Shown piece after piece: positions 8,488 to 18,400 of a stretch of DNA of 42,679 bases. The stretch covers positions 1-42,679 of the forward strand of contig JAQCEJ010000042.1 of assembly GCA_027618475.1 (NCBI GenBank). Direction: 5' to 3'. This DNA is from Planctomycetota bacterium (GTDB taxonomy: Bacteria > Planctomycetota > Planctomycetia > Planctomycetales > Planctomycetaceae). How positions within the stretch are numbered: position 1 is the stretch's first letter; every line of letters begins with the position of its first letter. The notes below the pieces were generated by a model. It saw only the letters and a program-made list of their open reading frames with translations, searched no databases and was not told where the DNA came from. A program made the translations under genes and the position numbers.

Positions 8488-9390
8488 TTACCGCTTAAAC
8501 AAGCGATGCATGATCAGCGACTGAGTCACCCACAGGTATTTCTTCCACGCTGGTAGAGTGACTCGCGTCGAGAAAACGTTGTATTCGCGACGCTCAATTT
8601 CGTCGAGCAATCCTGAGTAGACACGAAACATGGTTTGAAAGACCCCTCTTCCGCCGGAGTTCAGCCAGGCATTCAATCGCTCGGCCTCGCGGTAATGACT
8701 GCGGGCACGATCAACCTCGAAAGCCATGAGTTCCCTGAATGCTGGGTTGTACGTCTTCGCAGCAAGCATCTGGGGTGTGTAGCCAAATCGATGCAAATCT
8801 TCCCGCGGCAGATAACACCGACCCCGTTCGGCGTCTTCGCCGAGGTCTCGGAGGATATTTGTCAGCTGAAACGCCAGCCCACACGAGAGTGCCGGAGCTT
8901 CTGCTTCGTGTAGCGTGCAGCCCCAGATCGGCAGGCAACATAACCCAATCACGCCGGCGACGAGCCGACAGTACTCCTTGAGATCGTCGAAGGTGTCGTA
9001 ACCGGAATGGGTGAGATCCGTTTCGACACCGTCGATGACCGCTGTAAGGTGTTCCGCGGGAATGCGATATAGCTGAACGACATGACAAATGGCGGGAAGC
9101 ACCTGGTGGAGTGGGGAATTGTCGGACATGTGCGCATTTTCGCCGACCTGTTCCCGAGTCAATTGCCTGAGGAAGTCGTTGCGCCATCGAGCGAGGCCGG
9201 CTCGCTTCTGGTCGAGAGATAAACGTTCGTCATCACTCCAGTCATCGGTAATCCGCATAAAGGCGTACAACGCGCACATGGCTCGATACTGATCGGCAGG
9301 TAACGTCAGAAACGAAAAGTAGAAATTCCGCGCCGTTTGCTTTGCCAGCGTCTGGCACCAGATGTACGATTCATCCCGTGTGAGAGGCAT
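8488..9390 (-). CDS. hpnD: Presqualene diphosphate synthase HpnD
   Basis: A trans-isoprenyl diphosphate synthase of the squalene/phytoene synthase family. HpnD joins two farnesyl diphosphates into presqualene diphosphate, which HpnC converts to hydroxysqualene. 300 aa from the ATG at 9390; a TTG at 9444 would overlap hpnC by 4 nt but adds an atypical leader. The first acidic motif is in YAFMRITDDWSDDE. The second is NILRDLGEDAERGRCYLP, the typical NxxxD...ARGRxYLP signature that binds diphosphate through magnesium. It lies directly downstream of hpnC on the same strand, as in other hpnC-hpnD pairs. Assignment of HpnD against HpnC or CrtB rests on gene order and on the GRCYLPREDL segment. Confidence 0.86.
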   Translation of the reverse strand: MPLTRDESYIWCQTLAKQTARNFYFSFLTLPADQYRAMCALYAFMRITDDWSDDERLSLDQKRAGLARWRNDFLRQLTREQVGENAHMSDNSPLHQVLPAICHVVQLYRIPAEHLTAVIDGVETDLTHSGYDTFDDLKEYCRLVAGVIGLCCLPIWGCTLHEAEAPALSCGLAFQLTNILRDLGEDAERGRCYLPREDLHRFGYTPQMLAAKTYNPAFRELMAFEVDRARSHYREAERLNAWLNSGGRGVFQTMFRVYSGLLDEIERREYNVFSTRVTLPAWKKYLWVTQSLIMHRLFKR

Positions 9391-9440
9391 TAGTTCTTCG
9401 GAGTTCGAAAGTGCCAATGAGAGCGTCCATACATTTAGCG

Positions 9441-10397
9441 TCAAAAAAACTTCCAGAGACTGCCGAGCCCAAGTTTGAAAAAGTCGAATTTCGAGAGGGC
9501 CGGCCTTTTGTCCCAGACACGGTACCCATCGGTTGAGATGCGGTTGAGTATGCCGAGTCCGCCACGAATAAACAACTCGATATCGACACGCAGTCTCCGG
9601 GGGAACTGTCGCACGAGCGGACGCCCCGTGAGTAACAGCATTTTCGCCCGCTCGACTTCAAAAGTCATCAGTTCGAGAAACGAAGCGTTAGTGGCGCGCA
9701 TTGCATAAGCCGATTCGTCGTAATCGAATCGAATGCGATCTTCTCGGGGAAGATAATGTCGGCCACGGGCGACGTCGCGTCCGAGATCCTGCCAAAAGTT
9801 GGCAAGTTGCAGACCCGTACATATCGAGTCGGACCAGATGAAATTCTGTTCGTTTGCCAAACCGAAGAGGTACAAAATCAAACGCCCGACGGGGTCGGCA
9901 CTTCGTCGGCAGTAGCCCCGCAGGTCTTCGAACGTGTCGTATTCATGCACGGTTTGATCCTGCCGAAAGGCGGAGATCAGATCGAGAAACGGCTTGGCAG
10001 GAAGTCGATGTTCACGAATTGTCGGCTCAAGGGCCACAAACACGGGATGAATACAGCGATCCGGTTGTGTGGATGCGGTCGAAGCAGGGAGCTTTTCTTT
10101 GGACCGGCTAAAACATTCGTGAAATCGGTCTTCCCACCAGGCGAGTAAGCGCAACGCTTCGACGGGATCCTCAATTTCATCGGCGAGATCATCGGCCCAT
10201 CGGCAGTAGGAGTAAATCGCGAAAAAATGAGGCTGAACGTCTCGTGGGAGGAGCCATGTTGCCACGGGGAAGTTTTCGTAATGTCCTAGTGCCAACTGCC
10301 GACAATACCTTCGCGCGTCGGACAAATTCAGCGAAATGGAGCAGGTTCCGTCCGGTCCCCACTGTTTCAGGCTTTCCACGATGGATAAGTTGGACAC
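9441..10397 (-). CDS. hpnC: Hydroxysqualene synthase HpnC
   Basis: Second squalene/phytoene synthase-family enzyme of the pair, expected to convert presqualene diphosphate to hydroxysqualene. Seen: ALGHYENFPVATWLLP near the N-terminus, which is typical of HpnC; the first acidic motif in YSYCRWADDLADE; and the second, NFWQDLGRDVARGRHYLP. The start is uncertain. The frame opens with TTG at 10439 and has GTG codons at 10406, 10397 and 10379; 10397 gives 318 aa, a usual length. No ribosome-binding site helps. hpnD begins about 50 bp after its stop. The oxidoreductase HpnE, which would finish squalene, is not in the window. In planctomycetes this route is associated with squalene-derived lipids or C30 carotenoids, so the end product cannot be read from here. 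Confidence 0.86.
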   Translation of the reverse strand: MSNLSIVESLKQWGPDGTCSISLNLSDARRYCRQLALGHYENFPVATWLLPRDVQPHFFAIYSYCRWADDLADEIEDPVEALRLLAWWEDRFHECFSRSKEKLPASTASTQPDRCIHPVFVALEPTIREHRLPAKPFLDLISAFRQDQTVHEYDTFEDLRGYCRRSADPVGRLILYLFGLANEQNFIWSDSICTGLQLANFWQDLGRDVARGRHYLPREDRIRFDYDESAYAMRATNASFLELMTFEVERAKMLLLTGRPLVRQFPRRLRVDIELFIRGGLGILNRISTDGYRVWDKRPALSKFDFFKLGLGSLWKFF

Positions 10398-10488
10398 GAT
10401 ACGCACGATCAGGTGTTGGGGGCTTGTTACCCAAAGCAACGTTGCCGGACTCTCAAACCGATATCGAATGTCGATAGTCGGTCAACTT

Positions 10489-10518
10489 TTGACAAAGCCA
10501 GCATAACGCAGGCTATCC
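10489..10518 (+). promoter_or_regulatory. Possible promoter in the hpnC-der divergent gap
   Basis: A perfect TTGACA at 10489-10494 is followed at 17-19 bp by CTATCC/TATCCG (10513-10519), a poor -10. A second -10-like TACAAT lies at 10536-10541 without a good partner. The location upstream of der and divergent to hpnC is suitable, but the match is partial. Confidence 0.25.
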
Positions 10519-10622
10519 GTTTTCAGCAAACCTTCTACAATAGACGGATTGTTACTGATCGCGAAGTGAACCTGATCGATTCCAAGATGACAGAAATCAA
10601 ACACATTGTGGATGCGGATTCA

Positions 10623-12035
10623 ATGGCAGGGGTTATCCCTCACGTGGTGGTCGTCGGGCGACCGAACGTGGGTAAAAGTTCGATTTTCAATTGGTTGGCG
10701 AAACATCGGATTTCGATCGTCGAACCGACGGCTGGCGTGACGCGCGATCGAGTGACTTATCTGATGCAGGAAAAAAACCGATATTTCGAAATGATCGATA
10801 CCGGCGGCATCGGCATCGTCGACCGAGACGATCTCTCGGCGGATATCGACCGGCAGATCGAGACCGCGATGCTGCAGGCTGATCTTATCGTGTTTGTTGT
10901 CGACGGCAGCACCGGGATGAATCCTCTTGACCGCGAGGTCGCCGACCGCATTCGCAAGATCGAACGTCCCAAGTTGCTGGTGGTCAATAAATGTGATTCG
11001 ACGAAGTGCGATCTCGACGCGGGTGAGTTTCTTCGCCTGATCGACCTGCCAATGGTCATCACCAGTATTCCTGGAAACCGCAATCGACAGCAGTTGCTCG
11101 ATGCCATCATCGCACTACTTCCCGAAGAGCAGCAGGGAGAGAAAACGGCAGGCGAAGTGGCCTCTGCGAAGCCGGAACTCAAACTTGCACTCGTCGGCAG
11201 GCGAAATGTCGGGAAAAGCACGCTGCTCAATGCGCTGGCTCAAACCGAGCGCATGATCGTCAGCGAAGTTGCGGGGACGACTCGCGACAGCGTCGACGTC
11301 CGCTTCGAACTCGACGGCAAATCTTTCGTGGCGATTGATACTCCGGGTGTCCGTAAGCAAAAAAGCCTTGCGAACGACATCGAATACTACGGGTTGACGC
11401 GTGCTCATCGCAGCATTCGCCGCGCCGATGTCGTCCTGATGATGCTCGATGCCACGCAGACGGTTTCACAGGTCGACAAACATCTGATCTCGGATATCGA
11501 AGAAGCGGTCAAGCCGTGCATATTCGTCATCAACAAATGGGATCTTGCCAAAGAAGCCGATATGGAAATTGCCGCGTGGGGGCAATACCTGGCGCGTTCG
11601 TTTCCCTCATTAAGTCACATTCCCATTGCCGGCATCACGGCGAAAAACGGACGGAACGTCAAAAAACTCATCAATCTGTCGCAATCAGTTTATAAGCAAA
11701 GTCGTCGGCGCGTCAGTACAGGTCGGTTCAATCGCGCCCTGAAAAAAGCGATCGAAAAATCCCCCCCGCCGGCAAAAAACAGGAAGCGACCGAAGATTTT
11801 TTACGGTTCGCAGATCGGTATTGAACCGCCGACATTCGTGTTCAAATGCAACGACGCCCGGCTTATCGACGATACCTGGAAGCGTTACCTGATCAGCACA
11901 CTTCGCGAAGAACTCGGTTTCCACGAGATCCCCGTCAAGGTGTACTGGCGATCGAAAGGGGAATCTTTCGACCCGCAGATTTCTCCCATTGAGGATGTAC
12001 AGTTCGAATCGATCGACGATGGATTGCCGAATTGA
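10623..12035 (+). CDS. der: Ribosome-biogenesis GTPase Der (EngA)
   Basis: Double-GTPase required for assembly of the large ribosomal subunit. First G domain: GRPNVGKSS (G1), DTGGIG (G3) and NKCDS (G4). Second G domain: GRRNVGKST (G1), DTPGVRK (G3) and NKWDLA (G4). A C-terminal KH-like RNA-binding domain follows, with KIFYGSQIGIEPPTFVFKCN. From the ATG at 10623 it is 470 aa, usual for the family, and begins with VIPHVVVVGRPNVGKS close to the N-terminus, as expected. An ATG at 10587 would add 12 residues and is also possible. Upstream extension to 10413 would run into the hpnC start region on the other strand. It appears to be a single-gene transcription unit. Confidence 0.95.
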   Translation: MAGVIPHVVVVGRPNVGKSSIFNWLAKHRISIVEPTAGVTRDRVTYLMQEKNRYFEMIDTGGIGIVDRDDLSADIDRQIETAMLQADLIVFVVDGSTGMNPLDREVADRIRKIERPKLLVVNKCDSTKCDLDAGEFLRLIDLPMVITSIPGNRNRQQLLDAIIALLPEEQQGEKTAGEVASAKPELKLALVGRRNVGKSTLLNALAQTERMIVSEVAGTTRDSVDVRFELDGKSFVAIDTPGVRKQKSLANDIEYYGLTRAHRSIRRADVVLMMLDATQTVSQVDKHLISDIEEAVKPCIFVINKWDLAKEADMEIAAWGQYLARSFPSLSHIPIAGITAKNGRNVKKLINLSQSVYKQSRRRVSTGRFNRALKKAIEKSPPPAKNRKRPKIFYGSQIGIEPPTFVFKCNDARLIDDTWKRYLISTLREELGFHEIPVKVYWRSKGESFDPQISPIEDVQFESIDDGLPN

Positions 12036-12065
12036 GTCGTTCGACAGAACGTGTTCGGGTGGCCG

Positions 12066-12084
12066 GGGAGGTTCATTCCCCGCG
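12066..12084 (+). terminator. Possible stem-loop after der
   Basis: CGGGGA and TCCCCG form a 6-bp stem around 7 nt, 30 bp after the der stop. There is no T-run, so this is only a candidate terminator. Confidence 0.25.
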
Positions 12085-12135
12085 AATGATTGATCGTTCG
12101 AACTTCCGCCGTCTACACGCGATGGCTTCGAACGC

Positions 12136-12141
12136 TATAAT
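12136..12141 (+). promoter_or_regulatory. Possible -10 element upstream of the DUF1559 operon
   Basis: A perfect TATAAT lies 97 bp before the DUF1559 start, in the gap after der. No matching -35 hexamer is visible at the correct distance, so the call rests on one hexamer and location. Confidence 0.2.
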
Positions 12142-12238
12142 ATGAGCAACAGGGCCAAACGTTACGACCGACACGTCCGGAGTCGATGAAATCTCTGATT
12201 TCGACCGTCATCGTGCCGTAGATAACGTAAAGTGGAAT

Positions 12239-13426
12239 ATGCCCTTGTCCGCCTTATCCCCCTATGCTCGATTCACGATGTGCTTGCCATCCCACCTCAA
12301 ACCGCGACGAAAATCAGCTCGAACCGGGTTTACCCTGATCGAGCTATTAGTCGTGATCGGCGTCATCGCCATTTTGCTTGCGTTGTTGCTACCCGCTGTG
12401 CAGCAGGCTCGCGCGGCCGCAGCCAGGACTCAATGCCAGAACAACCTGCGGCAACTCGGCTTGGCGCTGCACAATTACGAGTCGACGCACAGCACGTTTC
12501 CCCCAAGTTTTGTGAGACAGGAAGACGGCAATCCGCCGTATCCTTCGGTACCTTATGCCAACCTTCGATACCGCAGTCATTGGACTGGGTTTCACATGCT
12601 GTTGCCTTACGTCGACCAGGCTCCGCTTTACAGTCAATACGATTTCACGAAAACCTGGCTGTCGAGCCTGACTGACGCGACCGACCATTCCAGTTGGCCG
12701 CTCAATCGCACTCACGTTTCGCTGTTTGTTTGCCCGAGCAGTGTACATTCTGGCGGGTCAATTGGCGATGGCGGAGCCGACGACGGAACGCATTGGATGT
12801 CAGGATCGCCTGCCGACTACGCCTTTTCACATGGTGCCGATATCATTCGCGCACTCGCCGGCACCTACGAAGCATCGTGCTCTGAAGGGCTGCTGAATTA
12901 TTGGAGTCAGTGGCCGACACATACGCGCGGCGCTTTCGGTTACAGTAGCAGTTGCCGTATTAAAGATATCTCCGATGGCACCTCAAATTCGCTATTAATG
13001 GGAGAAAAGGGGGGAGGACTCCTGATCTACAGCGGATGGGATGTGACGTTTCCTTCGATGTCGGTGGAATATCCCTGGGCGATGGCTGCGGTGACATATT
13101 TCGCACCGACCGGCGGTGAAGGAATTCCCGGATCGTACTGGATCGCCGGTCCCTTCGCTGCTACCAGCGATATTCAATCTCCGTTCTGTCCGAAGGATGC
13201 ATCCGCGCCGCGCCAACCGTATCCGATCAACCCCTCTCCGCGCAAGCTGCCGCTGTCGTCCGATGAAAGGCCGTTTTACTCGTTTCAGTCGGCTCACTCT
13301 CAGGGTGCATTTTTTCTATTCGCCGATGGTTCCGTACGATTTCTAAGTGAAGTGATCGATCAACGCACCTTCGAATCGGTTTCGACGATCGCCGGAGGAG
13401 AAACGGTATCAACAGGAACGCCCTGA
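12239..13426 (+). CDS. DUF1559 pilin-like prepilin-type protein
   Basis: 395 aa. The N-terminus carries a type IV prepilin cleavage/methylation site: basic residues, then [20 protein letters not shown], followed by [20 protein letters not shown]. That last segment is the hallmark of the DUF1559 family, which is greatly expanded in planctomycetes. The C-terminus has the H-x9-DG signature ([17 protein letters not shown]). These proteins are thought to be processed like pseudopilins and anchored in the envelope; their precise role is unknown. The start is ATG at 12239, with ATG 12278 also possible. Its stop overlaps the next gene's start by one base (TGATG), so it heads a three-gene operon with two lipoproteins. 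Confidence 0.92.
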   Translation: MPLSALSPYARFTMCLPSHLKPRRKSARTGFTLIELLVVIGVIAILLALLLPAVQQARAAAARTQCQNNLRQLGLALHNYESTHSTFPPSFVRQEDGNPPYPSVPYANLRYRSHWTGFHMLLPYVDQAPLYSQYDFTKTWLSSLTDATDHSSWPLNRTHVSLFVCPSSVHSGGSIGDGGADDGTHWMSGSPADYAFSHGADIIRALAGTYEASCSEGLLNYWSQWPTHTRGAFGYSSSCRIKDISDGTSNSLLMGEKGGGLLIYSGWDVTFPSMSVEYPWAMAAVTYFAPTGGEGIPGSYWIAGPFAATSDIQSPFCPKDASAPRQPYPINPSPRKLPLSSDERPFYSFQSAHSQGAFFLFADGSVRFLSEVIDQRTFESVSTIAGGETVSTGTP

Positions 13427-13860
13427 TGAATTTCCTGTCGGAACATCTTGTTCGCTCAGGCAGCCGTTTTTCCATCGGTTTAATGGTGATCTGCACGTTG
13501 GGAATTCACGGTTGTCAACAAACATCGGCCGACCTCGCTGATGTCTGCGGCGTCGTCACATTTAACGGAATTCCATTTGCTGCGGATGTGTTGTTCGAGC
13601 CGCTCGACGAGAAACAACAGCGTTCGGGACGTCCGTCATCGGCTTCGACCGACGCACGCGGTCGATTTCGTATGAATTTTACACCGGAGGAGGATGGGGC
13701 TTTGATCGGTTTGCACCGCGTCACCGTAAAAATCATGAGACCGGCGACACAACACGGAACTGACACCGCAACACATGCGTGGAGCCAACTGAAAACCGTC
13801 CGCCTGCTGCGGCAGGTTCGCTCTGGAAATAACGAATTTGTTTTTGCATTAAGTCGATGA
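13426..13860 (+). CDS. Small lipoprotein with a transthyretin-like fold
   Basis: 144 aa. The signal sequence FSIGLMVICTLGIHGC ends in a plausible but imperfect lipobox (I-H-G-C), so it is probably lipidated after Lgt action. The mature part has the pattern VCGVVTFNGIPFAADVLFEP, then TDARGRFRMNF and IGLHRVTVKI. This is the carboxypeptidase-regulatory/transthyretin-like beta-sandwich that commonly sits next to DUF1559 genes in planctomycetes. Its start overlaps the upstream stop by one base, and its stop overlaps the next start by four (ATGA), pointing to translational coupling on both sides. A partner role in a DUF1559 surface assembly is inferred only from this association. Confidence 0.8.
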   Translation: MNFLSEHLVRSGSRFSIGLMVICTLGIHGCQQTSADLADVCGVVTFNGIPFAADVLFEPLDEKQQRSGRPSSASTDARGRFRMNFTPEEDGALIGLHRVTVKIMRPATQHGTDTATHAWSQLKTVRLLRQVRSGNNEFVFALSR

Positions 13861-15380
13861 ACGCTACGGCAATGTGTGACCAGGAAAATACGATGTCATT
13901 TTATCTAATTCGATCTCTTCCCCGGTTAACAGTCGTCGTTGCGCTGGCTTCGTTAACAGGGCTCATTTCGGGCTGTGGAGACACGCCGGTGACTCAACAG
14001 GTGTTGGAAGCCCGTCGTTTTTTGCAAGTCGGGCAACCTCAAATGGCATTGGATGCACTGCGCGACGATCCATCGGCACAAGGACATTATCTGCAAAGCA
14101 TCTCGCTCGAGCGGCTGAAACGTTACGATGCGGCTCAAGATCAGATTTCGATTGCATTGCAGGAGTCACCTGACGAATTGACGTTTCAGGCATTCGGTCT
14201 CCGCCTGCGAATGCATGCGGAATTGAAACAGGGCAAAATGCAGTCAGTCGATCAGATGATCCAACTGCACCAGCAGCATCCGTCGCATCCGGCGTGTGCA
14301 CTGTTTACGTGTTATGCCTATCAGGCAAGAGCCATTTTTCAGAATAAGAATCAACAGTTCGATCTGGTAACAAATAGCCGCATCGCAGGTATCGAAGCGC
14401 TGAAGACGGCGATTGCCATGAGTGCTTCTGTTCCGGAACTGCAACGCGAAATTCTAACGACCGCTGTCAGTCTTCGCGTCGTCGACGGCATCAAACCGCT
14501 TGTCGACCGATTGTACGTGCTCGCAAAAGATGACATCCCGCTGGTAAAAGAATGCGTGAGTCTGTATTCGATGTCGCAGAACCATAACGAGGCTGTCGCA
14601 GCGGCAAATCTGCTTTATCAAAAGAACAATCGCAGCGAACAGACAGCCTTGATTTACGCCGAGGCACTTTCGTTATCGCAAAACTCGCTCGATCGAGATC
14701 GGGAATTCTCCGACTTGCATTCCAAGTATCCACGCAATTCCGAAATCACTTCCAAATACGCAATTTATCTGTCACGTTCCGATCGGTTGACGCTGGCCAC
14801 GCGGCTACTCAATGATTCGATCGAAGACGAACACGATCCCAAGGTCCGGCAGATGTTGATCTACATAGCGATTACGATTCCGCTGGAGCATGGCGTTCCT
14901 GAGACGGCGTTCGAACAGTTGTCGATGCATCGCAAGACGATTGCTGATCGACAGTTGATCGGATATTTCGAAGCCCGCATTCTCTATTTACAGAAAAAGT
15001 ATCAACCTGCATTAAGTAAGCTGGCTCGCATCGTCTCCGCGCAAAAGAACGATCCACTGGGAAATCGAGCCTTGGCCAAAGAAGCGTTGCATTGGATGGA
15101 ACGAATTATTGCCGACCGCGAAGTCGCTGAACGACTCGACGACGCTGTCGAGTCGGCATCGGACCTGACGGAGAAAATGAAAACGAATTCGGACGAAATC
15201 CGCGTCACACTCCCCACCGAGTCATCTTCCAAAGTCAAATCGGCCAAAACGAATTCTGGCTCGACAACGACCAAGCCCCCGGCTGATGATCCTCCGGAAT
15301 CGTCGGCTAAAAACACACCTAACGGATCGACTATTTCGGATACATCAACGATTCCGACGTCGACGAAGTCGGGAAACTAA
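13857..15380 (+). CDS. TPR-repeat lipoprotein
   Basis: 507 aa. Signal sequence with a clear lipobox (ASLTGLISGC-GD), so probably membrane-anchored on the outer side. The body, from about residue 45 to 430, is helical and repeat-like, with TPR-type units such as EARRFLQVGQPQMALDAL, LERLKRYDAAQDQISIAL and FEARILYLQKKYQPALSKL. The last 70 residues are Ser/Thr/Pro-rich and probably disordered. The ATG at 13857 overlaps the previous stop; ATG 13893 is a second choice that keeps the signal peptide. TPR proteins usually mediate protein contacts, so it may scaffold the two upstream products. No enzymatic motif is seen. Confidence 0.8.
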   Translation: MNATAMCDQENTMSFYLIRSLPRLTVVVALASLTGLISGCGDTPVTQQVLEARRFLQVGQPQMALDALRDDPSAQGHYLQSISLERLKRYDAAQDQISIALQESPDELTFQAFGLRLRMHAELKQGKMQSVDQMIQLHQQHPSHPACALFTCYAYQARAIFQNKNQQFDLVTNSRIAGIEALKTAIAMSASVPELQREILTTAVSLRVVDGIKPLVDRLYVLAKDDIPLVKECVSLYSMSQNHNEAVAAANLLYQKNNRSEQTALIYAEALSLSQNSLDRDREFSDLHSKYPRNSEITSKYAIYLSRSDRLTLATRLLNDSIEDEHDPKVRQMLIYIAITIPLEHGVPETAFEQLSMHRKTIADRQLIGYFEARILYLQKKYQPALSKLARIVSAQKNDPLGNRALAKEALHWMERIIADREVAERLDDAVESASDLTEKMKTNSDEIRVTLPTESSSKVKSAKTNSGSTTTKPPADDPPESSAKNTPNGSTISDTSTIPTSTKSGN

Positions 15381-15402
15381 TTTGCCTTCGGTTCAGTGAC
15401 CG

Positions 15403-18400
15403 TCAGGTCGGGATGATGTGCGAATGTGATCTCAATTCTGCTAACGCGGCATCGACCTGGGTGGCAAGTGGCGACAACGCCTGGGGAGTCGGAACAAACG
15501 CCTGCTGTGTGGCATGACGCCCCAAAAACACCAACTCGATGCGATCGGGCAAGCGGCCGAACATCTGCTCGACAGCCAGAGTATATAAGCCCAGTTGCAG
15601 CGAGTAATGCTCTAATGCTGCGGCATCGGCAGAACGGTTCCACGGAATCGTTTTGTAGTCGCGAACGACTAATTCTCCCTGCGCGGACTCGAACAGACAG
15701 TCGATCGTTCCGCGAATGACGTTGTTTGTTGTGGATTTCTTATGGTGCGAAATCGGCCACGACAAGAGAAAGTCGAGTTCGCGCCAACATCGCTGTGCGG
15801 TTTGCAATTCCGTCCATAAAGCGGTCGTTTGCAGAACGTCGAGTCGACGCGTGACGGCGTGAGCGATTTCCTCCGATGGCTGAGGAATCTGCATCGAAAA
15901 TACCCTTGAAACTTGTTCGGCGAATGGTTCACGACTAGTAAGGTCGATCCATTCCAGCGCCAGGTGCATCGCGGTTCCCAATTCGGTTGACGGGAGCACC
16001 GGTTCCACATCGTCCTTGACGCTGGTCTTGACCACAGGAGGCTCAACCGAAAGCCCTGTCGAACGCGTCGAGACCCGCTGATGCGCAGCCACTATCGCTG
16101 AGACGCTGAACTCCTCTATCGTGCCGGCTGTAACTGAAACCGGGCCATACAAGGTGGGAAAGATCGACGGTTCAGACGAATCGACAATTCCGGCGAACTC
16201 AGCCGGGAGAGCGGTCTTCGACTCTCGTCCATCAGGCGGCTTCGCCTCGGGAGCGAAATGGTGTACTTTGATTTCGGGAATTTCAGGCGTGGATCCTTCC
16301 TCTTCGTTCAGATGGCCGCCAGAAAGTTTTCCAAAATACGGATCTCCCGCTGGTAATCCGGTCGAGAGATCGAATCGATCGCGGAGCAGCGACATCCACG
16401 GTGAGAGCTTGTTCTCCCCTTGTGGGGGCTGTTTAAAGCCGGCTGAAAGAATCAGATGATCGGCTGCCCGCGTCATCGCCACGTACAATAGCCGAACCAC
16501 TTCCGAGGCGTCTTCCGTTTTCTCGTGATGCGCATGCATATGCTGCGCGATGCTGGTCGGCATTTCGCCAATCTGCGTCGAACACGGCAACAGGGCTCCG
16601 AACTCCGGATGAAAATAGATCTGCGAACGACCGCCGCGCGGTTGCCAGTTCATCTGGGCCACAAACACAACCGGAAATTCGAGCCCTTTCGATTGATGAA
16701 TCGTCATCAGGCGAATGATCTGAGTCTGCTCCGCGTGCAGTGCGGCAAATTCTTCGTCGGTTTCATCATCGACGGCGGTCCGCAACCGCCGTACGAAGTC
16801 TTTGAGGGTAAAGACGCCCGCTTGATCGAAGCTCCGCGCAAGGTCGATGAGTTTTCTCAAGTTCGCGAGCTTGCGCCGCCCCAGAAACTCATGCAGCAGC
16901 GAAGCATCGTAACCGGTCATTTCAAAAGCGGTTTCCATCAGTTTCACGAACGACAACCGGTCTTTCGAACCGGCCAATCGACCGAGTACGTCCTTCGCTC
17001 TCTGCACTTGCTCGCGCTGATCGCCAGGAAGTCCGTCGGGAACCGGTAGCGTGACGAACGATTCCCAGCCGTCGGTTTGCTGCGAGAGAGCCAACAGCGT
17101 GTCATCCGTCAGACTGAAAAACGGCGAACGGAGTGCGCCGACCAGACTGACGATGTCGTCGGGATCGTCGACGTAACTGAGCAGATTGACGACGTCGTAA
17201 ATCTCCTGCTGGGCATAAAACGCCCGGCCGCCGACGAGATAATAATCGAGGCCCCAGTTCCGCAGCGCGTCTTCGTAAACAGCAACGTTCGTCAACCCAC
17301 GAAACAAGAGCACGATATCGCCCGGTTGTACGCGGCGCAATCGCATCTCGCCGCTCACGGCGTCGCGTTCGCGCACGCGCGGCGTGTCGTCGTCGAGCAA
17401 CTCGCGAATCCGCCGGGCGATCCAGTCGGCTTCGCGTTTGCGCAGTTGATCGGCATTTTCATCAGCATGATTGTCGGCGGCTGCATCGTCGGCATCCGGC
17501 TCGCTGGATGATTCACCGGTAGTGAGACCGGCTGTTTCCGCAGCCGACGGATGGGCGAACAAAAACTCGATGCACGGGGGCGGAGAGAATTGTTCTTCCG
17601 AGAACGGCTGCAACGACTCGTATTTTTCCATCACCGGACGGAATAGGACATTCACAAAGTTCAAAATCGCCGGCTGGCTGCGAAAATTTGTCGAGAGAGG
17701 CAGTCGTCCCTGTTCATACATTTCCTCTCGGAATTGATGAAACACCCGCGGATCGGCGCGGCGGAAACGATAGATCGACTGCTTCGCATCGCCGACGAGG
17801 AATAATTTACCGTCGAGGATGTCATTGCCGCACAGCAGACGCACGATCTCGGCCTGCAACGGATCGGTGTCCTGAAACTCGTCGACCATCAACAATTCGA
17901 TTCCCTGCTGCAAGCGGTTGCGCACATCGGGATGTTCGGCCAGCAAGTCACGGGTTTTGATCAGCAAGTCATCGAAATCGAGCAAGCCCTGCTGCGCCTT
18001 CATCGCCGCGTAATCGCGATCGGCTTCCGTTGCCAGATGCACTGCGGCGAGCGCAAGTCGCGCAGTCTTGATCAGCGCGTCTTCATTGAGGTCCAGCTTG
18101 TCGATCAAGGCCGCTGCTTCCTCGCGGATGTATTTTAGGCCGTCGCGCACGGTTTCGTAGATATCAGTGTCGGGCCATGCTTTTGCCGTTCCGCCTCCCT
18201 GGACTTTGGCCTGTTCGATGATGTTTCGCAGATGATCGACCGGGTCTTCCGCCAAGGGCAACCGGGGAAAGTGTTCGAGCAGCCAATCACGCCGCTGTTG
18301 CATCACCTTATGCGCTGGTTCGTGGCACTGCAGGACTTCAAATAGCCGGGTGACGATCGGCGATTGTAAAAGGGAGGCGAGCAACTCGGGGACGAAGACG

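Noticed and set aside
8936-8958. CATAACCCAATC inside hpnD, resembling the repeat end
   Set aside because: It is within conserved coding sequence and lacks the ACTGGTT part and the inverted partner.
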